DNA of 64,000 nt from Bacteroidota bacterium (GTDB lineage Bacteria > Bacteroidota > Bacteroidia > Bacteroidales > FEN-979): contig JAPLDI010000004.1 in NCBI GenBank assembly GCA_026391795.1, positions 152,068-216,067 on the forward strand, given 5' to 3'. Both the position numbers and the translations under genes were made by a program. Shown here one piece after another: positions 14,808 through 24,573 of this stretch (positions are counted from its first letter, which is position 1; the number at the start of each line of letters is the position of its first letter). Under the pieces are notes generated by a model that saw only the letters and a list, made by a program, of their open reading frames with translations, was not told the origin of the DNA and made no database searches.

Positions 14808-16970
14808 ATGAGAAAAAAGAAAAAGAAGGCATACGAAAGTGCAAATACTTTTGTGAAAAGTGTGGTGGAGGTATTCCAGAGTGATCCGCACAGCAAGTTC
14901 AATAACAAGCAGGTTGCCTCTCGTCTGGGGATCACTGATAAGGCCAGTAAGGAGCTAATCAGCGGCATTATTGAACAACTTGCTGAGAGCGGGGAACTGG
15001 AAGAGGGTAACCGGGGGAAATTCCAGTTAAGCAAGCAAAGTGAAAAATTCCCACACAAGGGGACGGCATATATGACCGGCACGATAGACATGAAGCAAAC
15101 CGGGAAAGCTTATGTCATCCCGGATGATAAGAGTTTAAATGAAGATGTTTTCATTTCACCCTCAAGCACGGCTCATTCACTTCATGGTGACAAGGTCAAG
15201 GTACTGTTGTTTCCGAAAAGAAAGGGGAAAAAAACGGAAGGACAGGTCGTGGAAATTCTGAAAAGAAACAAAAAGCAATTTGTCGGAACCATTGAGGTGT
15301 CGAGAAACTTTGCTTTTCTCATCCCGGATAATCCTTCCATGCCGGTACATATTTTTATCCCTTTATCTCATCTGAACGGCGCAAAGAACGGACAGAAGGT
15401 TGTTGCTGAGATAACAGAATGGCCGCCGCAATCGGAAAATCCGTTTGGTGAAATCACGCATGTGCTTGGCATGCCGGGGAACAATGATGTGGAAATGGAT
15501 TCAATCCTTGCCGAATTTGAGTTTCCACTGTCTTTTTCACCCGCCTCTGAAAAGGAAGCAGAACAGTTTCCTGTAACAATTCCACAGGATGAGATCCGAA
15601 ACAGGAAAGATTTCCGTGATGTTTTCACCATCACCATCGACCCGGCAGACGCCAAAGACTTTGATGATGCCATTTCCCAGAAAAAACTGCAAAACGGCAA
15701 CTGGGAAATAGGGGTCCATATCGCAGATGTTTCCTATTATGTCAGGCCCGGAAGCGCCATCGACAAGGAAGCATATATGCGCGGAACCTCTGTTTATCTT
15801 GTCGACCGTGTAATTCCGATGCTTCCCGAACGATTATCCAATCAGCTGTGTTCCTTACAGCCTGACAAAGACCGGCTCTGCTTTTCGGCTGTTTTCGAAA
15901 TGGATGAAAACGGAGGAATTCATAATGAATGGTTCGGGAAGACCATCATCCATTCCAACCGACGCTTCAGTTATGATGAGGTCCAGGAGATCATCGAATC
16001 GGGTAAGGGTGATTATTCTGAAGAGATCCGTGTTTTTAACAAAATTGCAACGAAACTGAGGGATGAGCGTTTCCGGAAAGGCTCTTTCAATTTTGAGACC
16101 CAGGAGGTGAGGTTTAAGCTAGATGAAAAAGGGAAACCCGTGGAGATTTATCTCCGGGAGATGAAGGATGCAAACAAGCTGATAGAAGATTTTATGCTGC
16201 TGGCAAACCGCAAAGTAGCTGAATGGGTTGGAAAGAAAAAGGGGAATGCTGAGCCAAAAACATTTGTTTACCGGGTTCACGACAGCCCCGTGCCGGAGAA
16301 ACTTGAAAATTTCACCCAGTTTATTGCTAAACTTGGTTATAAGGTCAATTTTACAAATAAAAAAAGCCTGGCAGAGTCGTTCAACCGTCTTTTTGAGCAG
16401 ATCAAAGGCAAAGGTGAAGAAAACATGGTCGAAACCATTGCAGTCAGGACTATGGCAAAAGCGATCTATACAACAACCAATATTGGTCATTACGGGCTTT
16501 CTTTTCCGTATTATACACATTTCACTTCCCCGATCCGCCGTTACCCCGACCTTATGGTTCACCGGCTGCTGCAGGAATATCTATTAAAAGGGAAATCGGC
16601 TAACCGGGAGGAATATGAGGTCAAATGTGATCATTCCTCCGAAATGGAAAGAAAAGCGGAAAGTGCAGAACGCATGTCGGTAAAATACAAACAGGCCGAA
16701 TTCATGGTCGATAAAGTTGGACAGATCTTCGACGGATTGATTTCGGGAGTGAGCAAATGGGGAATCTTTGTAGAAATCGTAGGAACCAAATGTGAAGGAA
16801 TGATCCGGCTGAGAGATATGAACGACGATTTTTATTACCTGGATGAAGAGAATTATCAGGTTATCGGTTCACGAAAGGGGCAACAATACAAACTTGGGGG
16901 AAAGGTCAGGATCAAGGTAAAAAAAGTGGACCTGCCAAGGAAGCAGATGGATTTTATTCTTGTTAATTAA
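14808..16970 (+). CDS. rnr: Ribonuclease R
   Basis: A 720-residue 3'-5' exoribonuclease that degrades structured RNA. In order: a basic start, a winged-helix region (about 15-65), cold-shock OB domains (about 75-220), the RNB catalytic domain (about 255-590) and a C-terminal S1 domain (about 635-716). The metal-binding aspartates lie in DPADAKDFDDA at about residues 278-288, and RNB motifs HIADVSYYV and TSPIRRYPDL are intact. The protein stops right after the S1 domain and lacks the long basic tail of some RNase R proteins. It is transcribed alone from after the 14688 terminator. Confidence 0.96.
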   Translation: MRKKKKKAYESANTFVKSVVEVFQSDPHSKFNNKQVASRLGITDKASKELISGIIEQLAESGELEEGNRGKFQLSKQSEKFPHKGTAYMTGTIDMKQTGKAYVIPDDKSLNEDVFISPSSTAHSLHGDKVKVLLFPKRKGKKTEGQVVEILKRNKKQFVGTIEVSRNFAFLIPDNPSMPVHIFIPLSHLNGAKNGQKVVAEITEWPPQSENPFGEITHVLGMPGNNDVEMDSILAEFEFPLSFSPASEKEAEQFPVTIPQDEIRNRKDFRDVFTITIDPADAKDFDDAISQKKLQNGNWEIGVHIADVSYYVRPGSAIDKEAYMRGTSVYLVDRVIPMLPERLSNQLCSLQPDKDRLCFSAVFEMDENGGIHNEWFGKTIIHSNRRFSYDEVQEIIESGKGDYSEEIRVFNKIATKLRDERFRKGSFNFETQEVRFKLDEKGKPVEIYLREMKDANKLIEDFMLLANRKVAEWVGKKKGNAEPKTFVYRVHDSPVPEKLENFTQFIAKLGYKVNFTNKKSLAESFNRLFEQIKGKGEENMVETIAVRTMAKAIYTTTNIGHYGLSFPYYTHFTSPIRRYPDLMVHRLLQEYLLKGKSANREEYEVKCDHSSEMERKAESAERMSVKYKQAEFMVDKVGQIFDGLISGVSKWGIFVEIVGTKCEGMIRLRDMNDDFYYLDEENYQVIGSRKGQQYKLGGKVRIKVKKVDLPRKQMDFILVN

Positions 16971-17012
16971 ATAAGGGAACGATCCATGGAATCCTTTTCT
17001 GACAGAGGGGAA

Positions 17013-17738
17013 TTATGATTTATTTTCAATCCGGTCAAAAAAGGTTTTGCGGTAAGTTTCACTGATAGGGATTAACCGGTCCCCAATCTTGATACGGTTT
17101 CTCTCTACGCTGTCGATCTTATCCAGGGCAACAATAAATGATTTGTGTACCCTGACGAACTGATTCTATGGAAGTATCTCTTCCAGTTTTTTATAGTTAA
17201 GAAGACTCATAATCCTTTTTGATGCTGTAATAATCCGCCAGTAATCACCCATCCCTTCAATAAATAGAACATCTGCATAACGGATTTTTTCGATCCGCGT
17301 TTCCGTTTTTACAAAGAAAAAAGGGTCTCCCGGAGAAATGGTCAGCACGGATTCGGTGGCAGTCAATGACTTCTGGTCTGCCTGAACTTTTTCATAGACC
17401 TTGTTGACACCTTTCACAAACCGCTCGAAAGAGATTGGTTTTAAAAGATAATCCATTACGTCAAGTTCAAAGCCCTGCAACGCATACGAATCATAAGCCG
17501 TGGTAAAGATCACATAGGGTCGGTGGCTCAATGCATTTAGCAGCTGAATCCCCGAGAGTTCCTCCATCTGGATATCCAAAAAGAGAAGATCGAGGGGATG
17601 ATCCCGGATATATTCGATAGAATCCAGGGCATTTTCAAACGTTTTTTCCAGGTTGAGGAAGGGAACCCTTGAACAATAATCACGGATGATATCCAATGCC
17701 AGGGGTTCATCGTCGATTGCGATACAATTTATCTTCAT
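17013..17738 (-). pseudogene. LytTR response regulator interrupted by an in-frame TAG
   Basis: The frame from 17738 encodes a receiver (IDDEPLA, phosphoacceptor Asp in LLFLDIQM near residue 55, KPISFERF) and the first half of a LytTR DNA-binding domain, then stops at TAG (17166-17168) after 190 residues. Past the stop the same frame continues without a break for 50 more codons to TAA (17013-17015), reading NQFVRVHKSFIV, then IGDRLIPISETYRK. These align with the C-terminal half of the intact LytTR regulator at 23831-24547. The TAG replaces one residue between LP and NQF. It may be a nonsense mutation, a sequencing error or readthrough. Its stop-free partner kinase lies directly upstream. Confidence 0.85.
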
Positions 17739-18752
17739 TTATGCCTGTATTTGTAGTTTTATAATGTAAAGATCGTGCTCCTGTGTCGTTTCGAGGGAAT
17801 ATTTCCCGGGATAGATCAGTTCCAGCCTTCTTTTGATATTCTGTAAGCCGATGCCCCCGATTTTATCTTTTGATCCGACAAGATTCTTCTTCAGATGATT
17901 TGAAACTTCAAAAAGCAGCTGGTGGGGAGCAGCAACCAGATGAATCCGGATTCCAGGCATTATTCCCGTTTTGCTGCCATGTTTAAAGGCATTTTCAACG
18001 AACGGGATTAAAAGCATGGGGGCGATGGTCTTGTTCCCCACTTCTCCCTCAATCTTAAGTTCCACAAAATCAGAATGCCGGATGCGCAACTTCTGGAGTT
18101 CAATAAAACTTTCAAGGTATTCGATTTCCTTTTCAAGAATTACTACTTCTGTATTGGCATCATAAAGCATATACCGCATAATGGATGAAAGCTTCATGAT
18201 GGCCTCAGGGGCATCGGGTGATTTTTTACAAACCAGGGAATAAATGTTGTTTAGTGTATTGAAGAGAAAATGAGGGTTCACCTGGGAACGCAACAAAGCC
18301 AGTTCGCTGCTCTGTTTCTGATTTATCATTTCCGCCTTCAATTTCTGTGTATCAAACCAATCAATCGCGAATTTGATCAGGATGGCATATGCCCCGGAGA
18401 TGATAGAAAGCCTTAATCCGGCGTAGAACCATTCATTGAGGTTTGACATCTCCTTCGGGGGGAGATGCATGATCTCTTTCCAGAAGACAACCTGGATATA
18501 ATACCTGGCAACCGCAATGATAAATAAAAGCAGGGCCCCGGTGAGGATGCTTAAAAAAATGTTCCTGTTCTTGATCAGGAAAGGGAGGATAAAATAAAAA
18601 GCATAAAAATTGATCAGGCTTAAACAAAGTGTCAACGCAGTGTCCGTCCAGAAATAACTTTCTGTTTTATTGATATACCATGGATACAAAAACTGGTTAA
18701 TCATATAAAACCAGTAAATGACATGGATCAGGATTTTGGTTTTTCTTTTCAT
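17739..18752 (-). CDS. LytS-type sensor histidine kinase (His_kinase family)
   Basis: A 337-residue protein with four or so N-terminal membrane helices (about residues 8-130). It has the His_kinase signature LRSQVNPHFLFNTLNNIYSL, with the phosphoacceptor His at about 161. A degenerate HATPase domain (PFVENAFKHG, GIGLQNIKRRL) ends the protein. It belongs to the LytS/YehU class that pairs with LytTR regulators. Its stop codon TAA abuts the ATG of the interrupted regulator (17738), so the two were translated together. If the regulator is dead, the kinase is an orphan. The signal is unknown. Confidence 0.92.
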   Translation of the reverse strand: MKRKTKILIHVIYWFYMINQFLYPWYINKTESYFWTDTALTLCLSLINFYAFYFILPFLIKNRNIFLSILTGALLLFIIAVARYYIQVVFWKEIMHLPPKEMSNLNEWFYAGLRLSIISGAYAILIKFAIDWFDTQKLKAEMINQKQSSELALLRSQVNPHFLFNTLNNIYSLVCKKSPDAPEAIMKLSSIMRYMLYDANTEVVILEKEIEYLESFIELQKLRIRHSDFVELKIEGEVGNKTIAPMLLIPFVENAFKHGSKTGIMPGIRIHLVAAPHQLLFEVSNHLKKNLVGSKDKIGGIGLQNIKRRLELIYPGKYSLETTQEHDLYIIKLQIQA

Positions 18753-18945
18753 TTCAACAGCTTGTTCTCATTCCGAATTCAATAATTGACCTTACGAAGG
18801 TACTGATAAATAAAGCGGAAGTAAAGAGTCCTGGCTGTATAATCTACTGAATGCTGGGTTTGTTCGATATAACCGTTAAAATATCCGGTGTTCTTATTGC
18901 CTCCAGAACTCTTTTTCTTACCTTTCGGTAATGAAAATTGCGCAC

Positions 18946-20247
18946 ATGAAGAGACTGTTCACATTTCTTCCAATCCTGGTTTATGCAATTTTCCTGAATG
19001 GAATTCCGATTGAGGGACAAGTTCAGTATCATTTTTTTTATGGTAAAGTGCTGACCGCCGACACCCGGGAACCACTCGCCAATGTGAATATTTCATTCGT
19101 GGGATCAAAAATGGGGTCCATTACGGATCAGAAAGGAGCTTTTTCCTTTTACATTGATACGATCCCGGTCTTTATGGTTGTCAGCCATCTTGGTTATAAA
19201 TCAAAACGTGTCCTTCTTGACGGGAAATCAAATTCAATGACACTCTACCTTGAAAAGGAAATCCGTGAACTGAAGGAGGTAGAGATCAGGGCAAACAAGA
19301 TTGAACCCTTTTTCAGGGATGAGCATTTTACGATCCGCGATTATGAGATCGACAGCGGGATGGTCTATCTGCTTGTTTACCGGAACCGTATCTCAAAGGA
19401 GGAGTTAATTTGCAAGAACCTTGAAGGGGATACTGTGGCACGATCGGGCATCCTTCTGTTTACCCCTGTTTCAATCCTTAAGGATTGCCTGGGGTACCTT
19501 CATGTTATAGGAAAGGATTCCGTATACCAGGTTTACAGACAGGACCGGCAGTTGGAAATGATTCATCCTGTTGGTATGGAAAAGTTCAATGATGTGCTCC
19601 TCAACTGTGTAGCTTCAACCAGCCAGGTACTGTTCTTCAAAAAGATGATCAATTTAAGCCAGGGTGTTCAGTATTACGGCATCGATCGTGTGAGCCTTAA
19701 AAGGTATGAACTGACTCAGGTGATTGATGAACAGAAGGCAAAAATGCTGAGGCGAAACCCTGAAGATATATGGTCATTGATGGGCAGCCAGCCCGATTTT
19801 TCCCCTGATAACCTGGTACAATACAGGGAGGAATTTCTCTTGTGGAATTTTACTCATAAAACGCTCTACAGGCCTATTAAGACTGCGCTTTACAGGATCG
19901 GGGATTTTATCTGCATTTTCAACATCCCGGCTAAAGAACTGGAGTTCTTTGATTTGGAAGGTCACTTTTCGTATAAACTGAAAATCAGCATTGATGAAAT
20001 CAAAGATGGCAGATGGTCGGGCGATATATTTTTGGATGAAAGCCAATCGAAAGTTTACACTTCCTTCCTGAAAAGCAGCGGGACCGGTCTTTATAGGATT
20101 GATCTTAATACGGGAGAACTTCACAAGATTCTTTCGCTCATTCATCCCTATCCCCAGAAGATCAGGATTTACAAAGACCAGGTCTATTATCTGTATGATA
20201 TCCTGGGTGATCCTGATAATAAAACGTTGTTCAGGCAGAATTTATAA
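18946..20247 (+). CDS. CarboxypepD_reg-like plus 6-bladed beta-propeller protein
   Basis: A 433-residue exported protein. The start at 18946 gives MKRLFTFLPILV at the head of a signal peptide; an earlier ATG at 18931 is possible. The first mature domain (about residues 30-115) is a carboxypeptidase-regulatory-like fold (ADTREPLANVNISF, then GSKMGSITDQKGAFSFYI). The rest has repeated strand patterns ending in propeller-like blades (FFDLEGHFSYKLKI, GLYRIDLNTGE). Such proteins are frequent in Bacteroidota, often near peptidases or TonB receptors. The function is unknown. It shares a terminator region with the convergent S46 peptidase. Confidence 0.75.
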   Translation: MKRLFTFLPILVYAIFLNGIPIEGQVQYHFFYGKVLTADTREPLANVNISFVGSKMGSITDQKGAFSFYIDTIPVFMVVSHLGYKSKRVLLDGKSNSMTLYLEKEIRELKEVEIRANKIEPFFRDEHFTIRDYEIDSGMVYLLVYRNRISKEELICKNLEGDTVARSGILLFTPVSILKDCLGYLHVIGKDSVYQVYRQDRQLEMIHPVGMEKFNDVLLNCVASTSQVLFFKKMINLSQGVQYYGIDRVSLKRYELTQVIDEQKAKMLRRNPEDIWSLMGSQPDFSPDNLVQYREEFLLWNFTHKTLYRPIKTALYRIGDFICIFNIPAKELEFFDLEGHFSYKLKISIDEIKDGRWSGDIFLDESQSKVYTSFLKSSGTGLYRIDLNTGELHKILSLIHPYPQKIRIYKDQVYYLYDILGDPDNKTLFRQNL

Positions 20248-20279
20248 AAAAGCCCGCCGATAGTAAAACCGGACGGGCT
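20245..20279 (-). terminator. Terminator of the S46 peptidase gene
   Basis: AGCCCGCCG (20251-20259) pairs imperfectly with CCGGACGGGCT (20269-20279). Read on the minus strand it is followed by six T residues (20245-20250). It lies 24 bases past the peptidase stop. Confidence 0.7.
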
Positions 20280-20302
20280 GAATTCCTGGTGCAGCTGTTG
20301 GA

Positions 20303-22486
20303 TTATTTTACCAGGGTAAGTTCTTTGATGAGCCGTGTATCGCCTGCAAATTTATCAATGATAAAAAGAACGTACCGGATATCTACATTGATGGTCCGCT
20401 GCAAAGCAGGTTCAAAAGAAATATCCCCACTCATTGCCTCCCAGTTGCCATCGAATGCCAGTCCGATCAGTTGCCCGTTTCCATTTATGACCGGACTTCC
20501 GGAGTTTCCTCCTGTGATGTCATTGTTGGTAAGGAAACAGGTTATCATTTCTCCGTTTTCACTGTATTGTCCATAATCCTTCGCATTGAAAAGTTCTTTC
20601 AGCTTAGCCGGAACTATGAATTCATCGTTGTTCGGATCTTCTTTCTGCATAACGCCTTTCAAGGTTGTATAATATTCATAATGAACGGCGTCGCCGGGGA
20701 AATAATCAAGTACCTGGCCGTAAGACATGCGGAGGGTTGAATTTGCATCGGGATAGGATACCAGTTTTGGGTTCATTTCACGAAGACCGGCAATAAAATG
20801 ACGGTTTCCGGCAGAAACGGCAGTCCTGGCGGAGCTATAGGCAGCAGCATACTGGCCGCTGGCATCCTGGAATGATTGAGACATAATGGAAACCAGGTCT
20901 TTCTTAAACACCTTTGCATTTGGCTTATTCAGAAATTCTATTGTTTTTGCTTCTGTTGCGAAGACAGATGTTTTGAAAACAGCATCGGCAAAGGCATTGA
21001 AATCATTGTTATAATCCTTTTCGATCAGTGCAAAAATAGAAGGCAGCTGGCTCTTTGGGACATTCAAGGAATAAATATTCAGAAGTTCCGCCATTGTTTT
21101 TTGAGAGACAGCAGGATCAATGTTCTTAAAATGATCTTTGGTGGTTTCTTTCAATCCTTCAATTGATTCTTTGATTGTGGACTTGTTCTTTTTTTCCATT
21201 GCCGATTTCAGGCTGCTGAATTGTCCCGCCAGCTGAACTGCATCAAGCCCCATGCCGGCGATATTTGCATAAAAGAAAGGGATTGCAACGGTGCTCATTT
21301 TGCTGTAACCGTTTTTGATATTGTCAAGTACAGTTCCGTATTTTTTCTGAAGTTCCGGTGACTTGCTGTACCAGGCTGTAAATTCAGCTTCGATGGCTTT
21401 TTTCTTATCTTCCACCTTGTTTTTTACCAGCATTTTTGACTGTCCGATAAAATTTTTCCAGGTATTGGCAATACCGGCATAGGTACCCGCATAATCAATT
21501 TTTACTTTTGTATTTACGTCCATCCGTTCTTTCATGACTTCCAGTTCTTTTCCGAAAAGTTTGATGAGTGTGGGATAAAACGTGTTCAGGTTAAAGTCCA
21601 TTCCATAGGAAGTCAGGTACCGGGTCGTACTTCCGGGATATCCCCAGATCATTGCAAAATCATTCTTCTTGACTCCTTTCAGGCTGATGGGCAGGTGATA
21701 CCGGGGTTTCAGGGGAACATTTTTCTCACTGTAGGGGGAAGGATTTCCTGCAGAATCAGCATAGATACGGAAAACAGTAAAATCGCAAGTATGCCTTGGC
21801 CACATCCAGTTATCTGTATCTCCTCCGAATTTTCCGATGGATGAGGGAGGTGCCCCGACAAGGCGAACGTCCTTGTATGTCTGAAAAACAAAAAGATAAT
21901 ATTCATTTCCTCCATAAAAAGCCTTGACACTGACCTCGTATTTCCCGCTTTCGGAAGCTCTTTTCTTCATTTTTGCGGTAAGTTCCTTAACCTTGTCAGC
22001 ACGGGATGCTTCCTTAAGCGTGTCTGACAAAAAAGGAATGATGGAATCTGTAACATTTTCCATCCTTATCAAAAAGGAGGCACAGAAACTCTCATTGGGC
22101 AGTTCTTCCTTTTCACTCATTGCCCAAAACCCATTGGTAAGATAATCGTTCTGAGGTGTACTATGGTTCTGAACCGCATTGTACCCGCAATGATGGTTGG
22201 TAAACAGGAGCCCTTCACCAGAAACCACTTCTGCTGTACAGAAAAACCCACCGGAAGCGGCACCACCGCTTGAAAGGCCGACAATGGCATCTTTCAGGCT
22301 GGAATGGTTAATGTCATATAGTTCCTGGATCGTAAGGTGCAGCCCCATCTTCTCCATATCGACATAATTCAGCCGTTCAACGAGAATGGGCAGCCACATC
22401 CCTTCGTCAGGCGGGGTTCCCGCGAACAGATTCATCATCGGGGAAAAGAAAAGGAACAGTGCAAGTAAAATGATTTTGTATTTCAT
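20303..22486 (-). CDS. S46 family dipeptidyl-peptidase (DPP7-like)
   Basis: A 727-residue exported serine peptidase that removes N-terminal dipeptides in the periplasm. The start at 22486 gives MKYKIILLALFLFF, a good signal peptide. The catalytic His is in FTNHHCGY (about residue 86). The Asp is probably in GGDTDNWMWPRH (about 210). The nucleophile Ser is in TGGNSGSP (about 640). The residue that separates DPP11 (Arg) from DPP7 (Gly) lies in FDGN here, so the hydrophobic-P1, DPP7-like specificity is more likely. This is knowledge of Porphyromonas enzymes applied by motif. Length is normal. It is monocistronic. Confidence 0.93.
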   Translation of the reverse strand: MKYKIILLALFLFFSPMMNLFAGTPPDEGMWLPILVERLNYVDMEKMGLHLTIQELYDINHSSLKDAIVGLSSGGAASGGFFCTAEVVSGEGLLFTNHHCGYNAVQNHSTPQNDYLTNGFWAMSEKEELPNESFCASFLIRMENVTDSIIPFLSDTLKEASRADKVKELTAKMKKRASESGKYEVSVKAFYGGNEYYLFVFQTYKDVRLVGAPPSSIGKFGGDTDNWMWPRHTCDFTVFRIYADSAGNPSPYSEKNVPLKPRYHLPISLKGVKKNDFAMIWGYPGSTTRYLTSYGMDFNLNTFYPTLIKLFGKELEVMKERMDVNTKVKIDYAGTYAGIANTWKNFIGQSKMLVKNKVEDKKKAIEAEFTAWYSKSPELQKKYGTVLDNIKNGYSKMSTVAIPFFYANIAGMGLDAVQLAGQFSSLKSAMEKKNKSTIKESIEGLKETTKDHFKNIDPAVSQKTMAELLNIYSLNVPKSQLPSIFALIEKDYNNDFNAFADAVFKTSVFATEAKTIEFLNKPNAKVFKKDLVSIMSQSFQDASGQYAAAYSSARTAVSAGNRHFIAGLREMNPKLVSYPDANSTLRMSYGQVLDYFPGDAVHYEYYTTLKGVMQKEDPNNDEFIVPAKLKELFNAKDYGQYSENGEMITCFLTNNDITGGNSGSPVINGNGQLIGLAFDGNWEAMSGDISFEPALQRTINVDIRYVLFIIDKFAGDTRLIKELTLVK

Positions 22487-22617
22487 CCGTAAGGAAAAAA
22501 GTAAAGCAGACAAATTTCTTTCGCGATTATCATTCATATAACAGAGGTTGATGAGGTTTAATTTTATTTAGTTTTGCAATATTACGCAGAAGATAGACCC
22601 AGGACAATTTTTTTTGA

Positions 22618-22740
22618 TTAATACCGGATAAAGTCGATAAGTTGGGTCATTTCGGGGGTTAACTTCATTTCGGGTTTGACGAACATATCAGGGTGTTGAT
22701 CTGTGAAAACTGCGCAAATATCAAAATTCCTTTGGATTCG
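22618..22740 (-). other. Short open reading stretch, possible gene relic
   Basis: Within the 295-base gap between the S46 peptidase and the next kinase, the minus strand is open for 40 codons and ends TAA at 22618-22620. The translation (AVFTDQHPDMFVKPEMKL, ending LIDFIRY) is protein-like in composition. It has no start codon except an internal Met that would leave 22 residues. It may be the tail of a decayed gene. I cannot assign it. Confidence 0.25.
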
Positions 22741-22781
22741 GATGGATTAATAGGATATTTGAAAAAGAAAAAAATCCTGCA

Positions 22782-23834
22782 ATGAAGACTCAAAAAGTTC
22801 AACACAAGGTCCGAATTGGAAGCATTCTCATGCATCTGCTCTTCTGGGCATTGAGCCTGGCGCTCTTTATGGTTCTGATCTTTCTGACGAGGAATTTCAG
22901 ATTACAGGCCATGGATTTACAAACAGCCCTCAGCATTGTGGTCACATTGCTTTTTCTTGCTGTTTCAGTATACATCAACCTTCTCATCCTGATCCCGTTG
23001 TTCTTTGAAACGCGCCGGTATCTAATGTTTTCCTTGCTAGAAGTGTTTAACATTGCTTTGTTCATCTGCCTGAATTACTTCGTTTCTATGGCTTTCGAGG
23101 GGAGGCACCCGAATTTTCTGAATGAAATGGTCGCAGAATTCTTCCTGGTTCTGGTCTTCCTGGTTATAACAACTTTGATCAAATTTACGCGGGACTCCAT
23201 TTCACTGCAGGACGCCAACCTCAGGATCAAAGAAATAGAAAGAGAGAACGTAGAGTCCGAATTAAGAGCGCTGAAAGCCCAAATCAACCCTCATTTTTTC
23301 TTTAACACCCTGAACAGTATTTATTCCCTGAGTCTCGACAAGTCTGAAAAAACACCGGAACTGATCCTCAAGCTTTCGGAATTGATGCGATACATCCTTT
23401 ATGAAACACAGGATGACTATGTATCCATGCACCGGCAGCTGGACTTTCTTCAAAACTATATCTACATGGAGAGGTTGAGAACCGATGAAAAAATAAGGAT
23501 TGAAATGGAAATATCAGGAGAGCACACAGATCTCATGGTCGCCCCATTGTTGTTTATTCCGTTTCTTGAAAATGCGTTCAAGCATGTAGCGAAGGAAAAA
23601 GATAACCCCTCCTATATCCGGGTATCTTTTAACCTGACACACCCGGACAAGGTCATGTTTTCTGTAAGAAATACAAAATACAGTTCTCCTGGTCCCAGTT
23701 CAGGACCCAATGAGGGTATCGGGCTTGCGAATGTCAGGAAACGTCTGAATCTGCTTTATCCATTAAAGCATGAATTAAAAATTTCAGATACGGGGGATGT
23801 ATTTAAAGTTGATCTAACCGTGGAGTTGGTATGA
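22782..23834 (+). CDS. LytS-type sensor histidine kinase (second copy)
   Basis: A 350-residue protein with four N-terminal membrane helices (about residues 15-130), a coiled linker, and the signature LKAQINPHFFFNTLNSIYSL with His at about 171. The HATPase region (PFLENAFKHVAKE, GIGLANVRKRL) follows. It belongs to the same family as the kinase at 17739-18752 but is diverged. Its stop overlaps the start of the LytTR regulator at 23831 by 4 bases (ATGA), so the pair is translationally coupled. The input signal is unknown. Confidence 0.93.
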   Translation: MKTQKVQHKVRIGSILMHLLFWALSLALFMVLIFLTRNFRLQAMDLQTALSIVVTLLFLAVSVYINLLILIPLFFETRRYLMFSLLEVFNIALFICLNYFVSMAFEGRHPNFLNEMVAEFFLVLVFLVITTLIKFTRDSISLQDANLRIKEIERENVESELRALKAQINPHFFFNTLNSIYSLSLDKSEKTPELILKLSELMRYILYETQDDYVSMHRQLDFLQNYIYMERLRTDEKIRIEMEISGEHTDLMVAPLLFIPFLENAFKHVAKEKDNPSYIRVSFNLTHPDKVMFSVRNTKYSSPGPSSGPNEGIGLANVRKRLNLLYPLKHELKISDTGDVFKVDLTVELV

Positions 23835-24547
23835 AAATAAAATGCCTGATCATCGATGACGAACCCCTGGCTCAGCGGGTCCTCGAACTTTATGTCCTTG
23901 ATGTTCCATCCCTTGAGCTGGTCAGGAAATGCAACAATGCACTGGAGGCAATTGAAATCCTGAAAGAGCAGAAAATAGACCTGATCTTTCTCGATATCAA
24001 CATGCCCAAACTCACGGGGTTGGAATTTCTCCGCAGTCTTAAAAACCCTCCTCAGGTCATCATTACGACTGCCTATGCCGAATTTGCGATTCAGGGATAT
24101 GAACTGGATGTTGCTGATTACCTGATGAAACCATTTGGATTTGAGCGGTTCCTTAAAGCTGTTCAAAAAGTGCTTGACGTGATCAAACCCAGGGAATCTT
24201 TTATACCGGTTAAGGCCGCCGGTGATACCCAGGAAGACCAGTACATCTTTGTAAAATCAAGCAAAAAAACTTACCGCATCAGCCTTAACGACATTCTATA
24301 CATTGAAGCCCTCGGGGATTATGTGAAGATTTACACGACGGACCGGATGGTCATCAGTTACCATTCAATGAAAAGCCTGGAAAACCTTTTATCTCCGAAG
24401 CAATTTCCAAGGATCCACAAATCCTATATAGTATCCCTCTCCAAAATTGAACTTATTGAAGGGAACCAGGTCAAACTCAAGGACCGCTATATTCCGATCG
24501 GGACCAACTTCAAAACAGAATTTGAAAAACTGATCCGGACCATCTGA
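23831..24547 (+). CDS. LytTR-family response regulator
   Basis: A 238-residue regulator. The receiver (about 1-120) has the acidic pair in LIIDDEPL, phosphoacceptor Asp in LIFLDINMP near residue 55, and KPFGFERF near 105. The LytTR DNA-binding domain (about 140-236) includes ILYIEALGDYVKIY and FPRIHKSYIVSL. It forms an operon with the kinase just upstream. It provides the intact comparison for the interrupted regulator at 17013-17738, with which it shares layout. Confidence 0.95.
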   Translation: MKIKCLIIDDEPLAQRVLELYVLDVPSLELVRKCNNALEAIEILKEQKIDLIFLDINMPKLTGLEFLRSLKNPPQVIITTAYAEFAIQGYELDVADYLMKPFGFERFLKAVQKVLDVIKPRESFIPVKAAGDTQEDQYIFVKSSKKTYRISLNDILYIEALGDYVKIYTTDRMVISYHSMKSLENLLSPKQFPRIHKSYIVSLSKIELIEGNQVKLKDRYIPIGTNFKTEFEKLIRTI

Positions 24548-24573
24548 TTTTCTCCGGCAGGGAAAACGGTTCC

